From contig SCFE01000001.1 in NCBI GenBank assembly GCA_004352715.1, forward strand, positions 1,431,638 through 1,495,637: a stretch of 64,000 bases of DNA. Reading direction: 5' to 3'. Position numbers and translations under genes: made by a program. The first letter of the stretch is position 1; each line of letters opens with the position of its first letter. The DNA is from Hofstenia miamia. Its lineage: Eukaryota > Xenacoelomorpha > Acoela. Under the pieces are notes generated by a model. That model worked only from the letters and a program-made list of their open reading frames with translations, did no database searches and was not told the origin of the DNA. Positions 46,727-58,647 of this stretch are shown piece after piece.

Positions 46727-48643
46727 ATTATATATATATATATATATATATATTGGCAGTATATTAAGTTAGTTATAGGAAAGTTTTAGTTCAGTCCAAC
46801 TACAAAATATTAGAAAACCGAGTAAAAAATTTGGTAGACTTCTACTAAGAAATAAATATAAATGGTATATTGTTAAAAGAGACACCTGGAATTTTAAAAT
46901 CATCAAATTTCAAATGGCATTTGCAATTGCCTGAGGCACTAAGTTAGTTATTTTGAAATGATTGTTAAATAGAAACTAGTTACAAATTAAATATTCTTCC
47001 TATGAAAATGTCAATTGAAACTTACTCAAATGCCTTGTACAAATCAATTTAAAGCAAAACATTTTTCCTTATTGTTAAAGATTTATGATGTTTTCGGATG
47101 TTAAATGTTTAAAGACAACTTTTTTTCTAGTGGATGACTTAATAAAATCTGAAGTTTTCATATTGAAGTGTTTTTATTATATGCAAATTATAGGTCAAAA
47201 TCCTAGTCATACGATTTGAGAGTTACACACAAATATTATACATCGTCCTATTGACAAAATCACTTATTCAGAAAGTGAACACGATCTTGTATCCTTACTT
47301 AAGGTGTTGTTTATCTTCAATTCATTACTATGTCCCATTGGAACTACAAGTAAAATAATTTTCTTACTCTTTTTCTCTCTTCTACTTTCAACGTAGTATT
47401 TATACAACTAATATCCAACGACCAACATTAATTTTCTAGTAAGATTTGAAAGCACGAAGCTCTTTGCAGTAATCTTACTATATAATTAGAAAATTCTATT
47501 ATAAGTGAAATAAGAAGAGCCTTTTAAGCGTAGTGTAACTTTATTATTGGTTTTTTTCTAACAGGTGTATAATTTGATATAATTTGTCCAAGTAAGCGCC
47601 ATCTATTGTTCATAAAATAACCTGAAAAACATTTCAAGTAGTTTAATTCATGTAAATGTATATGTAAGGGTACTTAATCTACTAGTGCTATACATTTATT
47701 TATGTAGCATACAACTGCAAATGCTTACCAGTGCCTGCTAAGAATATATGCAGAATAAATATCAATTTTTTCGACGTCCAATCATTTTTTAGAAAAAAAC
47801 TGTAAAACTCAGAGTGCTTTAACAATTAACACGGCTGAAATTTTGAAGGAATTTCCAAATTTTTTATTTTAAAGAGGCATATTATCTCTCAAAGTAGTCT
47901 GATTAATGTTAATTTATTTGTGCTAGTGATAGTTAAATATAATAAAACGAAAAAACCAGAAAACACAAATATGATATTATCAAAATATCTTTTGGGAAAA
48001 AAACATTACATGATGAGAGAAATATTGTTGAATTAAAATTAGAAATTCATAAAGTGGGTGGAACATAAAAATTTTTGACTTAATTGAGACACGCATTTGC
48101 CCAAGATATTTAATGCTCAAAAAGTGAGTATTCGAGATCTATCTGCGATGAAAGACACATAGAGCAAGTTATCAAGTTGCAATTTCTTTGTAAAATATTA
48201 CATATATTTTAATATTAGCTAAAACAACTATAAGATGTTAATTGATTTTACTAGAGTTATTCATATTATTTATAGTCAAATTCGTTTGCACTTAGCAAAA
48301 TTTTGTTGGATATTAATAGATGTATCAACAACTACATATTTAAGACGTATCTTAAGTGTAAGTATTTTAATCACCTTTTGGAATACCTAATTTTGAATAA
48401 TCCTACCTGTATTTGGGATTTTTTAGTGTAAGAAAATTGCGCTACTCGAGAGTTTGTTACAAACGACAAATAATTTGAGACGATCCAATAATTTGTTACT
48501 TGAACTGCAAATGGTTGAGGATTTTTATTGTTTTACTACCCCTGTATGCGTTTTTTACGTCAACCTGAACTAGGAATAATTATATTAGCACTAAGTGATA
48601 TAGATACTGGAACTAGTTAACAAATATCATGAGTGAGGATTAT

Positions 48644-48682
<39 letters not shown>

Positions 48683-49175
48683 TGTCTGTACTGGACTTGG
48701 CCCTAAGCATTTCATTTGTTTCAAAATATCACAATTGAAATACACATCTGTAGGTAATTTGATGTGTTAAATTTCGCTACAGTTTGCTATATTTAGTCAT
48801 ATTTTCGTTCTCAATTAAATCATTTTTTTAAAATTGATGTGAGGTAGCAAAAGTAAAGACGACAAACGGGACCAAGCATGAGCATCAACCAAAATTTACT
48901 TTCGGGACCAAAACTGTTGACACTGGGAACAACACTACTGGAACTATTTCTTTAATCTACAATGTTTAAGCTATTTATAAATTTCAAAATTAGGAAATTT
49001 AAATTAATATCAAATTAATATTTACAAAACTTTGCAAGTAGTATTGCAAAATTTCACAAATACTGTTTGAAAGATTTGCAGATTCTTGTTAAATTTTAGC
49101 TAAATATTTGAAAGTACTTGTTTGCCAATATTAAGTTGTGGTAACATGAGTTCTTTTTGGCTAAAGCATGCTTTT

Positions 49176-49208
<33 letters not shown>

Positions 49209-49370
49209 TGATTCTTAGAATTTCAACAAAACATTGCGATTAATTGAAATTGCATTTGATCAAACTATGATATATTTTTATTGGAGCTAAAATACCTTTT
49301 TGAAGCAAATTTAAGTTGAGTTGATATATGTTCCAGTCCTTAAACAAACATGGAAATTACTTAACACAAT
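45700..49370. other. Intergenic, (TA)n tracts
   Basis: No gene recognised. (TA)n occurs at 46683-46723, 46729-46753, 48649-48679 and 49179-49206. A 75-codon open stretch at 46282-46509 is unsupported. Confidence 0.45.
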
Positions 49371-49374
49371 CAAT

Positions 49375-50793
49375 TTGGTTTTACCAATAAAAGATCAACT
49401 GTTGCACAATTATTATCATACTTAGATATTGTCTATAAAGAATTTGATGAAAATAAAATCATATCTACATTATATATGATAAAGTCCCACATGGAAAATT
49501 AATTGAAAAACTCCAATTATTCAAAATTGGTGGAAATTTTTTTAAATTATTAGCATCATACTTGAAAAAGGGGTCAAATTTCGTAATACCGTATCAAAGA
49601 GCTGTATTATTACAAGTGGTGTTCCACAGGGATCAATTTTAGCTCCAATACTATTTTTAGCTTTTATAAATGACTTACCAAATTGTTGTCAATCACTTTG
49701 CTACATTTTTGCTGATGATGTGAAGATTTCAAACAATAACTTTCAAGAATTAGTGCTTGATACTGAAAGAATTATAAAATGGGCTGCAACTAATAAAATG
49801 AAATTTAACTTCCACAAGTTTCATTTAATGAGTATCAATTCTTCATACATAGCGCATAAAATAGAAACTGAAAATCTTCAGATTGATACTTCCAAACATG
49901 TGAATGATTTAGGAGTTAATATATCGTATAATTTATCGTGGTCATATCATATTTTTCAGAGAATTAAAAAATCCAATATAACATTATTACAACTACGAAG
50001 AAATTTACCTTCAAGTCTACCATCGTCTACTAAATTTAAATTATTTAAATCGATTATCATGCCAAGTTTATTTTATGCCTCTCCTATTTGGTATGCAAAC
50101 TCCACAGATATAGACAATCTTGAAAAATTTCAAAAAAAATGTTTAAGATGGATTAGTAATATGGCATACAAAAATGCTTTAATTTACTATAAANTGCCTC
50201 TCCTATTTGGTATGCAAACTCCACAGATATAGACAAACTTGAAAAATTTCAAAAAAAATGTTTAAGATGGATTAGTAATATGGCATACAAAAATGCTTTA
50301 ATTTACTATAAACTCCTACCAGTTTCATTATTTCTTCAATTAAAGGATGTCCATCAATTAATAGATATAATCCATGGAAGATATGATTTAATTAATATTT
50401 TAGACTATGCTTCATTTGAATTCAAAAACAATCGAAAAACTAAAAGTCTACTATTTGTTATAAAGAAAACGAAGAAAAATACTAGTGATCATTGGTACTT
50501 TAATAGAATTTGCTGCATTGGGAATTATTTAATTCGGGAATACAATTTTGATTTCTTTGGAAATCCAAAAATTGGCAAAAAAAATGTACGATATTCTTTA
50601 TGAATTTTTAGAAAATTCATATGAAAGTAATTGATGTAAACGATTCTTTTTATGTTTATGCAGTAACTGCAAAAAATCATTTAATTTTTGGTTAATATTA
50701 ATAATAGTTTTTATATTTATGTTATTCTATATTATTGTATACTTATCTACAGTTTAATAAAGCCTAGTAGTAGTAGTAGTAGTAGTAGTAGTA
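49375..50793 (+). pseudogene. LINE reverse transcriptase with (TAG)10 tail
   Basis: The 5' end is truncated: QFGFTNKRSTVAQLLSYLD opens the recognisable part, then GVPQGSILAPILFLAFINDL (block 4) and YIFADDVKIS (catalytic FADD) in changing frames. A long clean frame follows (49720-50193), through the thumb (DLGVNISYNLSWSYH) and the usual C-terminal region (FQKKCLRWISN), ending at a stop near 50601. The element finishes AATAAAGCC followed by ten TAG units (50764-50793), a microsatellite 3' tail typical of CR1/Jockey-like LINEs. A single N at 50194 splits a 118-bp assembly duplication (50076-50193 and 50195-50312, one mismatch). Relatively young copy; early frameshifts disable it. Confidence 0.85.
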
Positions 50794-50799
50794 GAGGAT

Positions 50800-51860
50800 T
50801 TTTTGCTATGCTTTGATGGTGTTGTGGACTTTCCTAAGAATCTTGCTTTTCACTTTTAAAAAGTATTATCTTACTGTAGCATATCAACTGATGTTAAGAG
50901 GAAAACTTGTGTGATTTTGAAAACCACCGATCACTTTTTTTAACCTAAGAGAATAAATCCAACTCTCACTTTGCCTATACAACTGCAAACTCAAAAAATA
51001 GGTAGCTTAATACTTTTTGCTTTGTTCTGAATATAAATCACCCACTTCTTTGTAATTTGCTAAGAATTTCATTGTTTCATATTCTTTTAGTTTTTTGATC
51101 AAAGAAAAAATGTATGCAAAATTATTAATTATTAAAGTTGTTACTGTAGAGCATTTGAAATGTTTTGTTGTTAAAATTATATTCAGGACTTTAACCTAAG
51201 ATAGTATGGTCTTCAAAATACGGTATCATTAGATTCATTGTAAATGAAGAGCTATGCTGTATCACTTACTGATATATATATTATTATTAAATTGTGTGAT
51301 GCACAAGCTAATCATTATTCCTTGATTACTATTACATAATATACATCTATATGATTACAATGGTATAATAATCTTACCTCCAAAAAGGAATTGTAAATTA
51401 AAGATGATTTTAATATAACAAATCGAATATTTATTTTGCAATTTTAATTGTTGAAATTCATATTATAATATTGGAAGCAAAGGAAAAAACAATATTATCT
51501 ACAGTAGAATAACGAATATTCAAAATTATCATTGCGGATTTGAAAGGTTTCTTGACAAAAGAATTGAATCTTGATATGCATTAAGGAAAGGCAAAGGCCC
51601 CTATTTAGCAAACCAAAAGTTATTTGACTTCAGTTGAACTTACCGCCTACAAAATCATCACTGTTTCAACTTCATGTGAAAAATTCTTTCCATCTTAAAA
51701 AATTTATGTGAGTTCAACTAATGTATATACAGGATGTAATAATAATTCATAACTCTACAAAAAATAATAACGTTTTAACGCAGTCTAATGTAGTTATTGA
51801 AAAAAAATGTCTGGATGTTGAAGTCCCACAGTATCATTTTCTATGACTCCCTGTAGCTTG
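50800..51860. other. Intergenic AT-rich DNA
   Basis: No coding sequence supported. It probably includes the 3' UTR of the - strand LINE that ends near 51864. Confidence 0.4.
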
Positions 51861-52708
51861 TGCTTATATCACTTGTCTCCTGCTTCTAACCCATGCTGCT
51901 TGATAAAACTCCAATGTACCAACCATTCGTCCCACCTTGTCATGCCTGAACTTACACTCATTCTGCGCCAACTTCTCACACCCTTGTATCAGATGATCTA
52001 ATCTCTCCGCCTCTTTATTACATAGCCTAAACTTATCACTTACTACTACTCTTCTGTCTATATGCTTCTTCACCCAGTTTGTCCTTATTGCTTGCTCCTG
52101 TGCCGTTATCAGTGCTTCTGTTTCTCTTTTTAGTCCTGCCTTTTTTAACCACTTGTTGCCTTCTTCTCTGTGACATTTTTCTGTGTTCCTCCAGTATTCT
52201 CCATGCATTGCCTTCTGCCTAAACCTTGTTTGTCTCTCTAATTCCATCCTACTCTGGAATGCTGTCTTTCCTTCACTCTCAGTTCTTATCTTCCCTAACT
52301 CCTAAGTGATTCCAGTAGTGACCATCTAGGTTGTGCTTCTACGTATTCTTTCTGCTTCTGCAGTTTCCTCGACACTTAGCATCATTTCCCTCCTTTATGC
52401 CTTGCGATGTACAACCTATCCATATCTCCATTGAAGTTGAAAGCCCTCTCTGCTGCTAGTACCTTCCTTGTCTCTCTGTCTAGCTCCCTAAGTTCATTCT
52501 TGTTCCATCTAACTATTCCTGCCGAATATCTCAACACTGGTATCGCCCATGTATTAATTGCTTTTATACTATTCTGCCCATTCAATGCTGACTTCTGTAG
52601 TACCTTCCTTACACTCCTCTTGTATTCTTTCCTTAGCCTCATCTTCATTTCCTCGAGATCTGTTCTATCTTTCTCTGTCACACCAAAGTACTTGTACCCC
52701 TCTTTGAC

Positions 52709-52738
52709 TGATGTGAAGATTTCAAACAATAACTTTCN
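52709..52738. other. Chimeric join: 29 bp of another LINE plus single N
   Basis: The 29 bases at 52709-52737 are identical to 49716-49744 in the + strand LINE and interrupt the R2-like element. A single N follows, and then 251 bp already present at 52459-52709 start again at 52739. This is best explained as a mis-assembled join between contig ends from two repeats. Confidence 0.85.
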
Positions 52739-53281
52739 GTACCTTCCTTGTCTCTCTGTCTAGCTCCCTAAGTTCATTCTTGTTCCATCTAACTATTCCT
52801 GCCGAATATCTCAACACTGGTATCGCCCATGTATTAATTGCTTTTATACTATTCTGCCCATTCAATGCTGACTTCTGTAGTACCTTCCTTACACTCCTCT
52901 TGTATTCTTTCCTTAGCCTCATCTTCATTTCCTCGAGATCTGTTCTATCTTTCTCTGTCACACCAAAGTACTTGTACCCCTCTTTGACTTCCTCAATCTT
53001 ATCCCCACTGCTTGTCCTCAAGCCATCCCCATCCACAAACTTGCCTCTAGTCATTGTCACTGCTGCACACTTTCCTAATCCAAACTCCATCCCTGAATCT
53101 CTGCTTGCCTTCTCCACTTGCTTCTGCAACATCTTCCTTGAACTAGCGTACATCTCCAGGGCGTCCATGTACCACAGGTGACTCACTGCTCTACCATTCT
53201 TCTCCATCTTATACCCTATGCCTGTCTCCTTTAACTTTTCTGTGATAGGTATTAAGCTAACTACAAACAGTAGTGGCACTA

Positions 53282-53336
53282 NNNNNNNNNNNNNNNNNNN
53301 NNNNNNNNNNNNNNNNNNNNNNNNNNNNNNNNNNNN
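53282..53336. other. Assembly gap (55 N) with repeated flanks
   Basis: GGTATTAAGCTAACTACAAA and following bases occur on both sides, so the gap lies in an overlap that was not merged. Confidence 0.9.
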
Positions 53337-55394
53337 GGTATTAAGCTAACTACAAACAGTAGTGGCGCTAAGCTGTCTCCCTGGAATATACCCCGTCTAA
53401 ACCTCAACCTATGCCCATCTATCTCAGTCTGCCACTTTCCCATCTCTCTCTCTAGAAACTCAACCCATTTCTGTGAAACTCCATTAGCCTCTAACGTCTT
53501 CAATACCCACTTATGTGATATGCTGTCATATGCCTTCCTGTAGTCTATCCATGCCATTGCCAAGTTTGTCTTCCTTCTTCTACAATTCTCCACCACTGCC
53601 TGGTCTATCAACAACTGATCTTTGCATCCATTCAAGGCTGACTTCTGTAGAACCTTCCTTACTCTCCTCCAGATGACTCACTGCTCTAACATTCTTCTCC
53701 ATCTTATACCCTATGCCTGTATCATTTAACTTTTCTGTGATAGGAATTAAGCTAACTACAAACAGTAGTGGGGCTAATCTGTCTCCTTGGAATATGCCTA
53801 GCCTCAACCTCAACCTGTGCCCGTCTATCTCCTATGTGATATGCTGTCATACCCCTTCCTGTAGTCTATCCATGCCATTGCTAAGTTTGTCTTCCTTCTT
53901 CTACAATTCTCCACCACTGCCTGGTCTATAAACAATTGATATTTGCATCCTACATCCCTTCTGCTCCTCTGGTATCAACCTGTTCTGTTCTAAGTAACAT
54001 GCCAGTCCACTTGAAATCACAGAAGTTAGCAATTTCCAAGTTTTTGGCAGACATGTTATTGGCCTGAAGTTGCTTGCCTCACTACCTTTCTTTGGGTCCT
54101 TCTGTATCAGAAATGTCCTTCCCACTACCACCAGCTCTGGGCACCCACGCACCACACACTCCTCCAATGCTACTCTCTCATGAAGACTTTTGAACTTTTT
54201 CAGCCAATACCCATGTCCTCATCTCTGCCTGGCACCTTCCAGTTCTTAATCTTCTTTAGAGCTTCCTTCAGCATTGCAGTTGTAATTACTTCTTCTTCTT
54301 GCCTGAATTCCTTCTGCATCTGCTCACTCTCTATCTCTGATCGTACACTTCCCCATATATTCTCCCAGAACCTTACTGCGTCCTCGCCTGCTATAGCTGT
54401 AGCCTTTTCTTCTGCAACTAGTTCTTTGTAGAATCTTCCTTGTTGGGTCGCAAACTTCATATTGTCTGCTTTGCCCATGCCCTATATTTTCTCAGTTTAT
54501 CGGCTTCTGCAACTAATCTCTGCTTAAGCTCTTCTCTTGCAGTTTCTATAGTCTTGCCCTTACTTACCCTGCACTTGACCTGTACTGCCTTACTTGTCCT
54601 GATCTTCCCTATTTCCTGCCTAATCTTTGCCACTTTATTCTCAATTCTTTTCTGTCTCTCTTATATTCTTGTCGTTTTTTTTCATGTTCATGGCTACAGT
54701 TTTCAGCACCTTACATTCACCTGCATACACTAAGCTATTTCCTTCTGTTACACTCTCTATCTATCCTCTCCAACACGTTATTGACCTTCGCTGTCTCTAC
54801 TGTAATCTTGCTTTTCTTAACTCCTCTTGGAACTGGTAACCTAGTTCTCCCACCTATTTCTTCCTTCATCTTTTCCTTGATTGCTGTTTCAGTTTCTGCG
54901 CCTACTGGTTCTGCTGCTTCCGCCACTTCTGTCACAACGACTATCACTTCATCTTCCCTTTGCTTAGCCTGTTCAACTCTCTTTTTCCCCTTACTCTCAT
55001 CCAACTGCAACTTTCCACTTGTTCTACAAGCCTCTGCTCTGTAACTTCTAATCCCGTTCCTGCCTTCCTCCATTCTTCTAACATTCTTTTCCTGTAACCC
55101 CTCTCATCTGGCCTGCTTCTTCCCTAGCACTCCAGTGCTGGTCTGTTCTGCTCATTTGTCCATTTATGCCGTCGTCCATTGGTCTGTGTGGATCCTAGGC
55201 TGCCACTTCTCGAGTCCACACTCCCGATTGTGTAGTCCGCCTGACCAGAGATTCTTCGCACTCTCTGACCATTTAAGGCCCGCCGGGGACTGAGGGCCTT
55301 TTCTTTTGTCTTCACTTTCATATTAGGAAAACATCGGGGCAGGGCTCGAACCTGGCTCTTCGCGGTCCCAGTTTCGCGTTCTGCCCCTTGGCCC

Positions 55395-55674
55395 TTATTA
55401 TTATTATTATTCTTGCATCTCACAGCTTCATGCTGGTATCCCTCTCAGCTCGGGGAAATCACCAGTTCCCAGGGAGTCTGAGAGCTTTCCTCAGGACTCT
55501 AGCTGTTCCTAACAATGCTGCCTTTTGTGCTACTGCTCCTCCCCACTTTGGTACTCCCAACTCCTCCAAGTATCTCTTATGCTTCTTACTCACTGCTCCT
55601 AGTGCTCCTACAACTACCGGGACTACTTCAACTTTCTTTAGCTTCCACAGCCTTTCTATTTCCTCTGCCAACTC
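55395..55674 (-). pseudogene. 3' end of a second R2-like LINE copy
   Basis: The - strand frame 55671-55459 encodes the C-terminal end of the same family: KKVEVVPVVVGALGAVSKK followed by a QKAALLGTARVLRKALRLP stretch and a stop. The copy ends in a short trinucleotide tail (TTATTATT.. at 55395-55411 on the + strand). The leader of the first copy begins immediately after it, so the two copies lie head-to-tail. The rest of this copy is hidden by the following gap. Confidence 0.8.
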
Positions 55675-56658
55675 NNNNNNNNNNNNNNNNNNNNNNNNNN
55701 NNNNNNNNNNNNNNNNNNNNNNNNNNNNNNNNNNNNNNNNNNNNNNNNNNNNNNNNNNNNNNNNNNNNNNNNNNNNNNNNNNNNNNNNNNNNNNNNNNNN
55801 NNNNNNNNNNNNNNNNNNNNNNNNNNNNNNNNNNNNNNNNNNNNNNNNNNNNNNNNNNNNNNNNNNNNNNNNNNNNNNNNNNNNNNNNNNNNNNNNNNNN
55901 NNNNNNNNNNNNNNNNNNNNNNNNNNNNNNNNNNNNNNNNNNNNNNNNNNNNNNNNNNNNNNNNNNNNNNNNNNNNNNNNNNNNNNNNNNNNNNNNNNNN
56001 NNNNNNNNNNNNNNNNNNNNNNNNNNNNNNNNNNNNNNNNNNNNNNNNNNNNNNNNNNNNNNNNNNNNNNNNNNNNNNNNNNNNNNNNNNNNNNNNNNNN
56101 NNNNNNNNNNNNNNNNNNNNNNNNNNNNNNNNNNNNNNNNNNNNNNNNNNNNNNNNNNNNNNNNNNNNNNNNNNNNNNNNNNNNNNNNNNNNNNNNNNNN
56201 NNNNNNNNNNNNNNNNNNNNNNNNNNNNNNNNNNNNNNNNNNNNNNNNNNNNNNNNNNNNNNNNNNNNNNNNNNNNNNNNNNNNNNNNNNNNNNNNNNNN
56301 NNNNNNNNNNNNNNNNNNNNNNNNNNNNNNNNNNNNNNNNNNNNNNNNNNNNNNNNNNNNNNNNNNNNNNNNNNNNNNNNNNNNNNNNNNNNNNNNNNNN
56401 NNNNNNNNNNNNNNNNNNNNNNNNNNNNNNNNNNNNNNNNNNNNNNNNNNNNNNNNNNNNNNNNNNNNNNNNNNNNNNNNNNNNNNNNNNNNNNNNNNNN
56501 NNNNNNNNNNNNNNNNNNNNNNNNNNNNNNNNNNNNNNNNNNNNNNNNNNNNNNNNNNNNNNNNNNNNNNNNNNNNNNNNNNNNNNNNNNNNNNNNNNNN
56601 NNNNNNNNNNNNNNNNNNNNNNNNNNNNNNNNNNNNNNNNNNNNNNNNNNNNNNNNNN
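55675..56658. other. Assembly gap (984 N)
   Basis: Unknown bases between the second R2-like copy (- strand) and the 3' end of a + strand LINE. Confidence 0.98.
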
Positions 56659-56966
56659 TAATGAAACGCGAATAGAAAAAAACTATAAAAAGTTTAGAAA
56701 AAAATTGAAACAATTTCTTCTAATAAAACAGTATACATTAGGGAACGGTAATACACTTCATGCATTCGAAACATACATCTAACATTGAGCACCTACACAA
56801 ACATCTACTCAAACATTATTATATTATTATATTTTGTACATATTAATTTGTAGTTATTTATTTGTTTATATTTTATTTTTCATTTGTTATGTGTTAGTTT
56901 GTAGATCTTGTATACACATATTGCGCAATAAATTTGCTCTCACTCATATTATTATTATTATTATTA
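56659..56966 (+). pseudogene. 3' end of a LINE with (ATT)n tail
   Basis: The first 41 codons after the gap end in ..NYKKFRKKLKQFLLIKQYT and a short tail, like the extreme C-terminus of CR1/Jockey-type reverse transcriptases. A 3' UTR of about 160 bp follows, closing with an (ATT)n tail at 56946-56966. Everything upstream lies in the gap. Confidence 0.6.
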
Positions 56967-56969
56967 AAT

Positions 56970-58645
56970 AAATGAATTAAACATCAATAATACTACCGTT
57001 ACAGACAAAATTTAAATACTAAATCATTTAAAATCAACATTCATTTTATGTTCAGACTAACCTTTGCTTATATATTGGTGCAAAGTATTTATTTCATCAT
57101 CACATGTTGATACATAATTGATATGATTTTAGCATTAGACAGCCTGCGTCCTTTTAAAAGGACAAAAAATTTTCCCATTTACAAAGAATTTCTCCAAGCC
57201 TGTTAGGGAATTTGTTAATCATGAGGCATGACATGTGCATTGGGGAACATGCTTAAGTGCAATGTTGCAAGGATTAGCTATTTTTCTTCTAGAATTGTGA
57301 ATTTTTGAAAAAGATTTAAATTCTCCGTACGTTCATGTTATAACTTTTCGAGCCCCCTAGTAGTTAAATAGTTAATGACTGAAGACATGTTTCTTCAGTC
57401 TCACTTTTCTTAGGCAGCGGTAATTATATTCGCAATAAGGAATCAGTCAAATGTATATGACTTCCTGGTTAATATTTTATACGGATCCAAGTGCACCCCT
57501 GTAACTTCACAAGCAAGCGTTGAATTCTTACCAGGAATATTAATACAGGTTTTCTATGATAATGTTTCATGTGGCTTTGTCATCGGATTCTATTAGCGCA
57601 TTCCGCTCGTAAACATTATTGGTAAAGATATAGGCAACCACTAAAATGGCCAAAGCTCTTTTTTCATTTGAGAGTATGTATAAACCTATGTAGTTTACTT
57701 CGTCCGAACTGAATGATCTTGCTGCTAGGCTCATGGATGTTCACCTTGAAGACAATGCATATGCTGATGTTCCTACTTGTAAAATTTTTTACTTTAGATT
57801 TGTTCTTTTCATATTAGTATACTATTTGATTTACACGTTAATCATGTTCAGACGTCCATAGGAAAAGAGTATTTTTCTATAAATTTTTCAAAGATGTGCA
57901 TTTAAGTTTGCAATTTTGGAATGAATAAATGAATAAAATGTATAATGCCAAGAAAACGTTGAGCAATTTTGTGTCTTCGGGAGTTGCTAAATCTTTAATC
58001 GCTGCAATTTTAACTGGATCTGGGCGAAATCCATAATCGTCAATTACATAAACCATGTATAAAGAGATTTGGTAAAACTCTGTAACTTCGTTTTGTTAAA
58101 ATTGATATTTTGTTAGATTGTTCGTTGAAGAACTTACTGGTGTGCTTTAAATGTACCTCCTTCGACCTAAATAATAATAGTAATAAAGATTTTTAATCAA
58201 AATATAAACAATAAATGGTAACACTAAATAACAAAATTAGAAACGACATAAACATAATGAATGTTTTTTATAATTATGTTTAATAGAATAATCAGTTATT
58301 TAGAAGCTATTGTTGGAAAAATTCTTTTCATGATTATTCGTATAAATTATAAATTAATGGAAGTATTTTGATGTATAAAACTTTGCAGAATGGTAAGGTT
58401 AGAATAGCGAAGACAGTAGTTTGTTGCCATACAAATATCGCATTGCAATCACACTATCTATGTCAGAACATGTCTTAACCATTTAATCTAATCTCTTTCA
58501 CTCGACTTTGTCAGGAATTTGTGGAGTGCAAAACTCGTTCAGTTTTAGCTACACGATTTAATCGGCCTCACATTGTCGGATGGTTACGTCTTAACTATCC
58601 AACTAAATCTGTCCGATTTTGAATTTATACATTGAAATATATACA
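56970..58645. other. Intergenic AT-rich DNA
   Basis: No gene recognised. A short protein-like stretch at 57646-57800 is broken by a TAG and has no known family. Confidence 0.4.
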
Positions 58646-58647
58646 TA

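Larger units (their letters stand above)
51864..55394 (-). pseudogene. R2-like LINE, scrambled copy with inactive catalytic motif
   Basis: On the - strand, 5' to 3': a GC-rich leader (55394-55124), an acidic N-terminal region (55073-54735), a linker (KNWKVPGRDED, about 54240), fingers (FRPITCLPKTWKLLTS; EEQKGC) and palm block A ([15 protein letters not shown], about 53540). Then come [18 protein letters not shown] (about 53385), the catalytic box as YMDALEMY (about 53160; YxDD changed to YMDA), thumb (GYKYFGVTEKDR), INTWAIPVLRYSAGIVRW, and a C-terminal zinc knuckle (LCNKEAERLDHLIQGC). Family features favour the R2/NeSL side of non-LTR elements. The palm is partly duplicated and rearranged: an internally deleted copy lies at about 53940-53640 before the fuller one. 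Two assembly joins (52738, 53282-53336) add artificial duplication. Not functional. Confidence 0.85.

Noticed and set aside
55262-55300. AAGGCCC...GGGCCTT hairpin considered as a terminator or regulatory RNA
   Set aside because: It lies in the leader of the R2-like LINE and is only a 7-bp stem; no independent evidence of function.
57646-57870. Protein-like stretch (LNDLAARLMDVHLEDNAYAD) after a TAG
   Set aside because: Only one segment looks protein-like, it is broken by a stop and no family was recognised.
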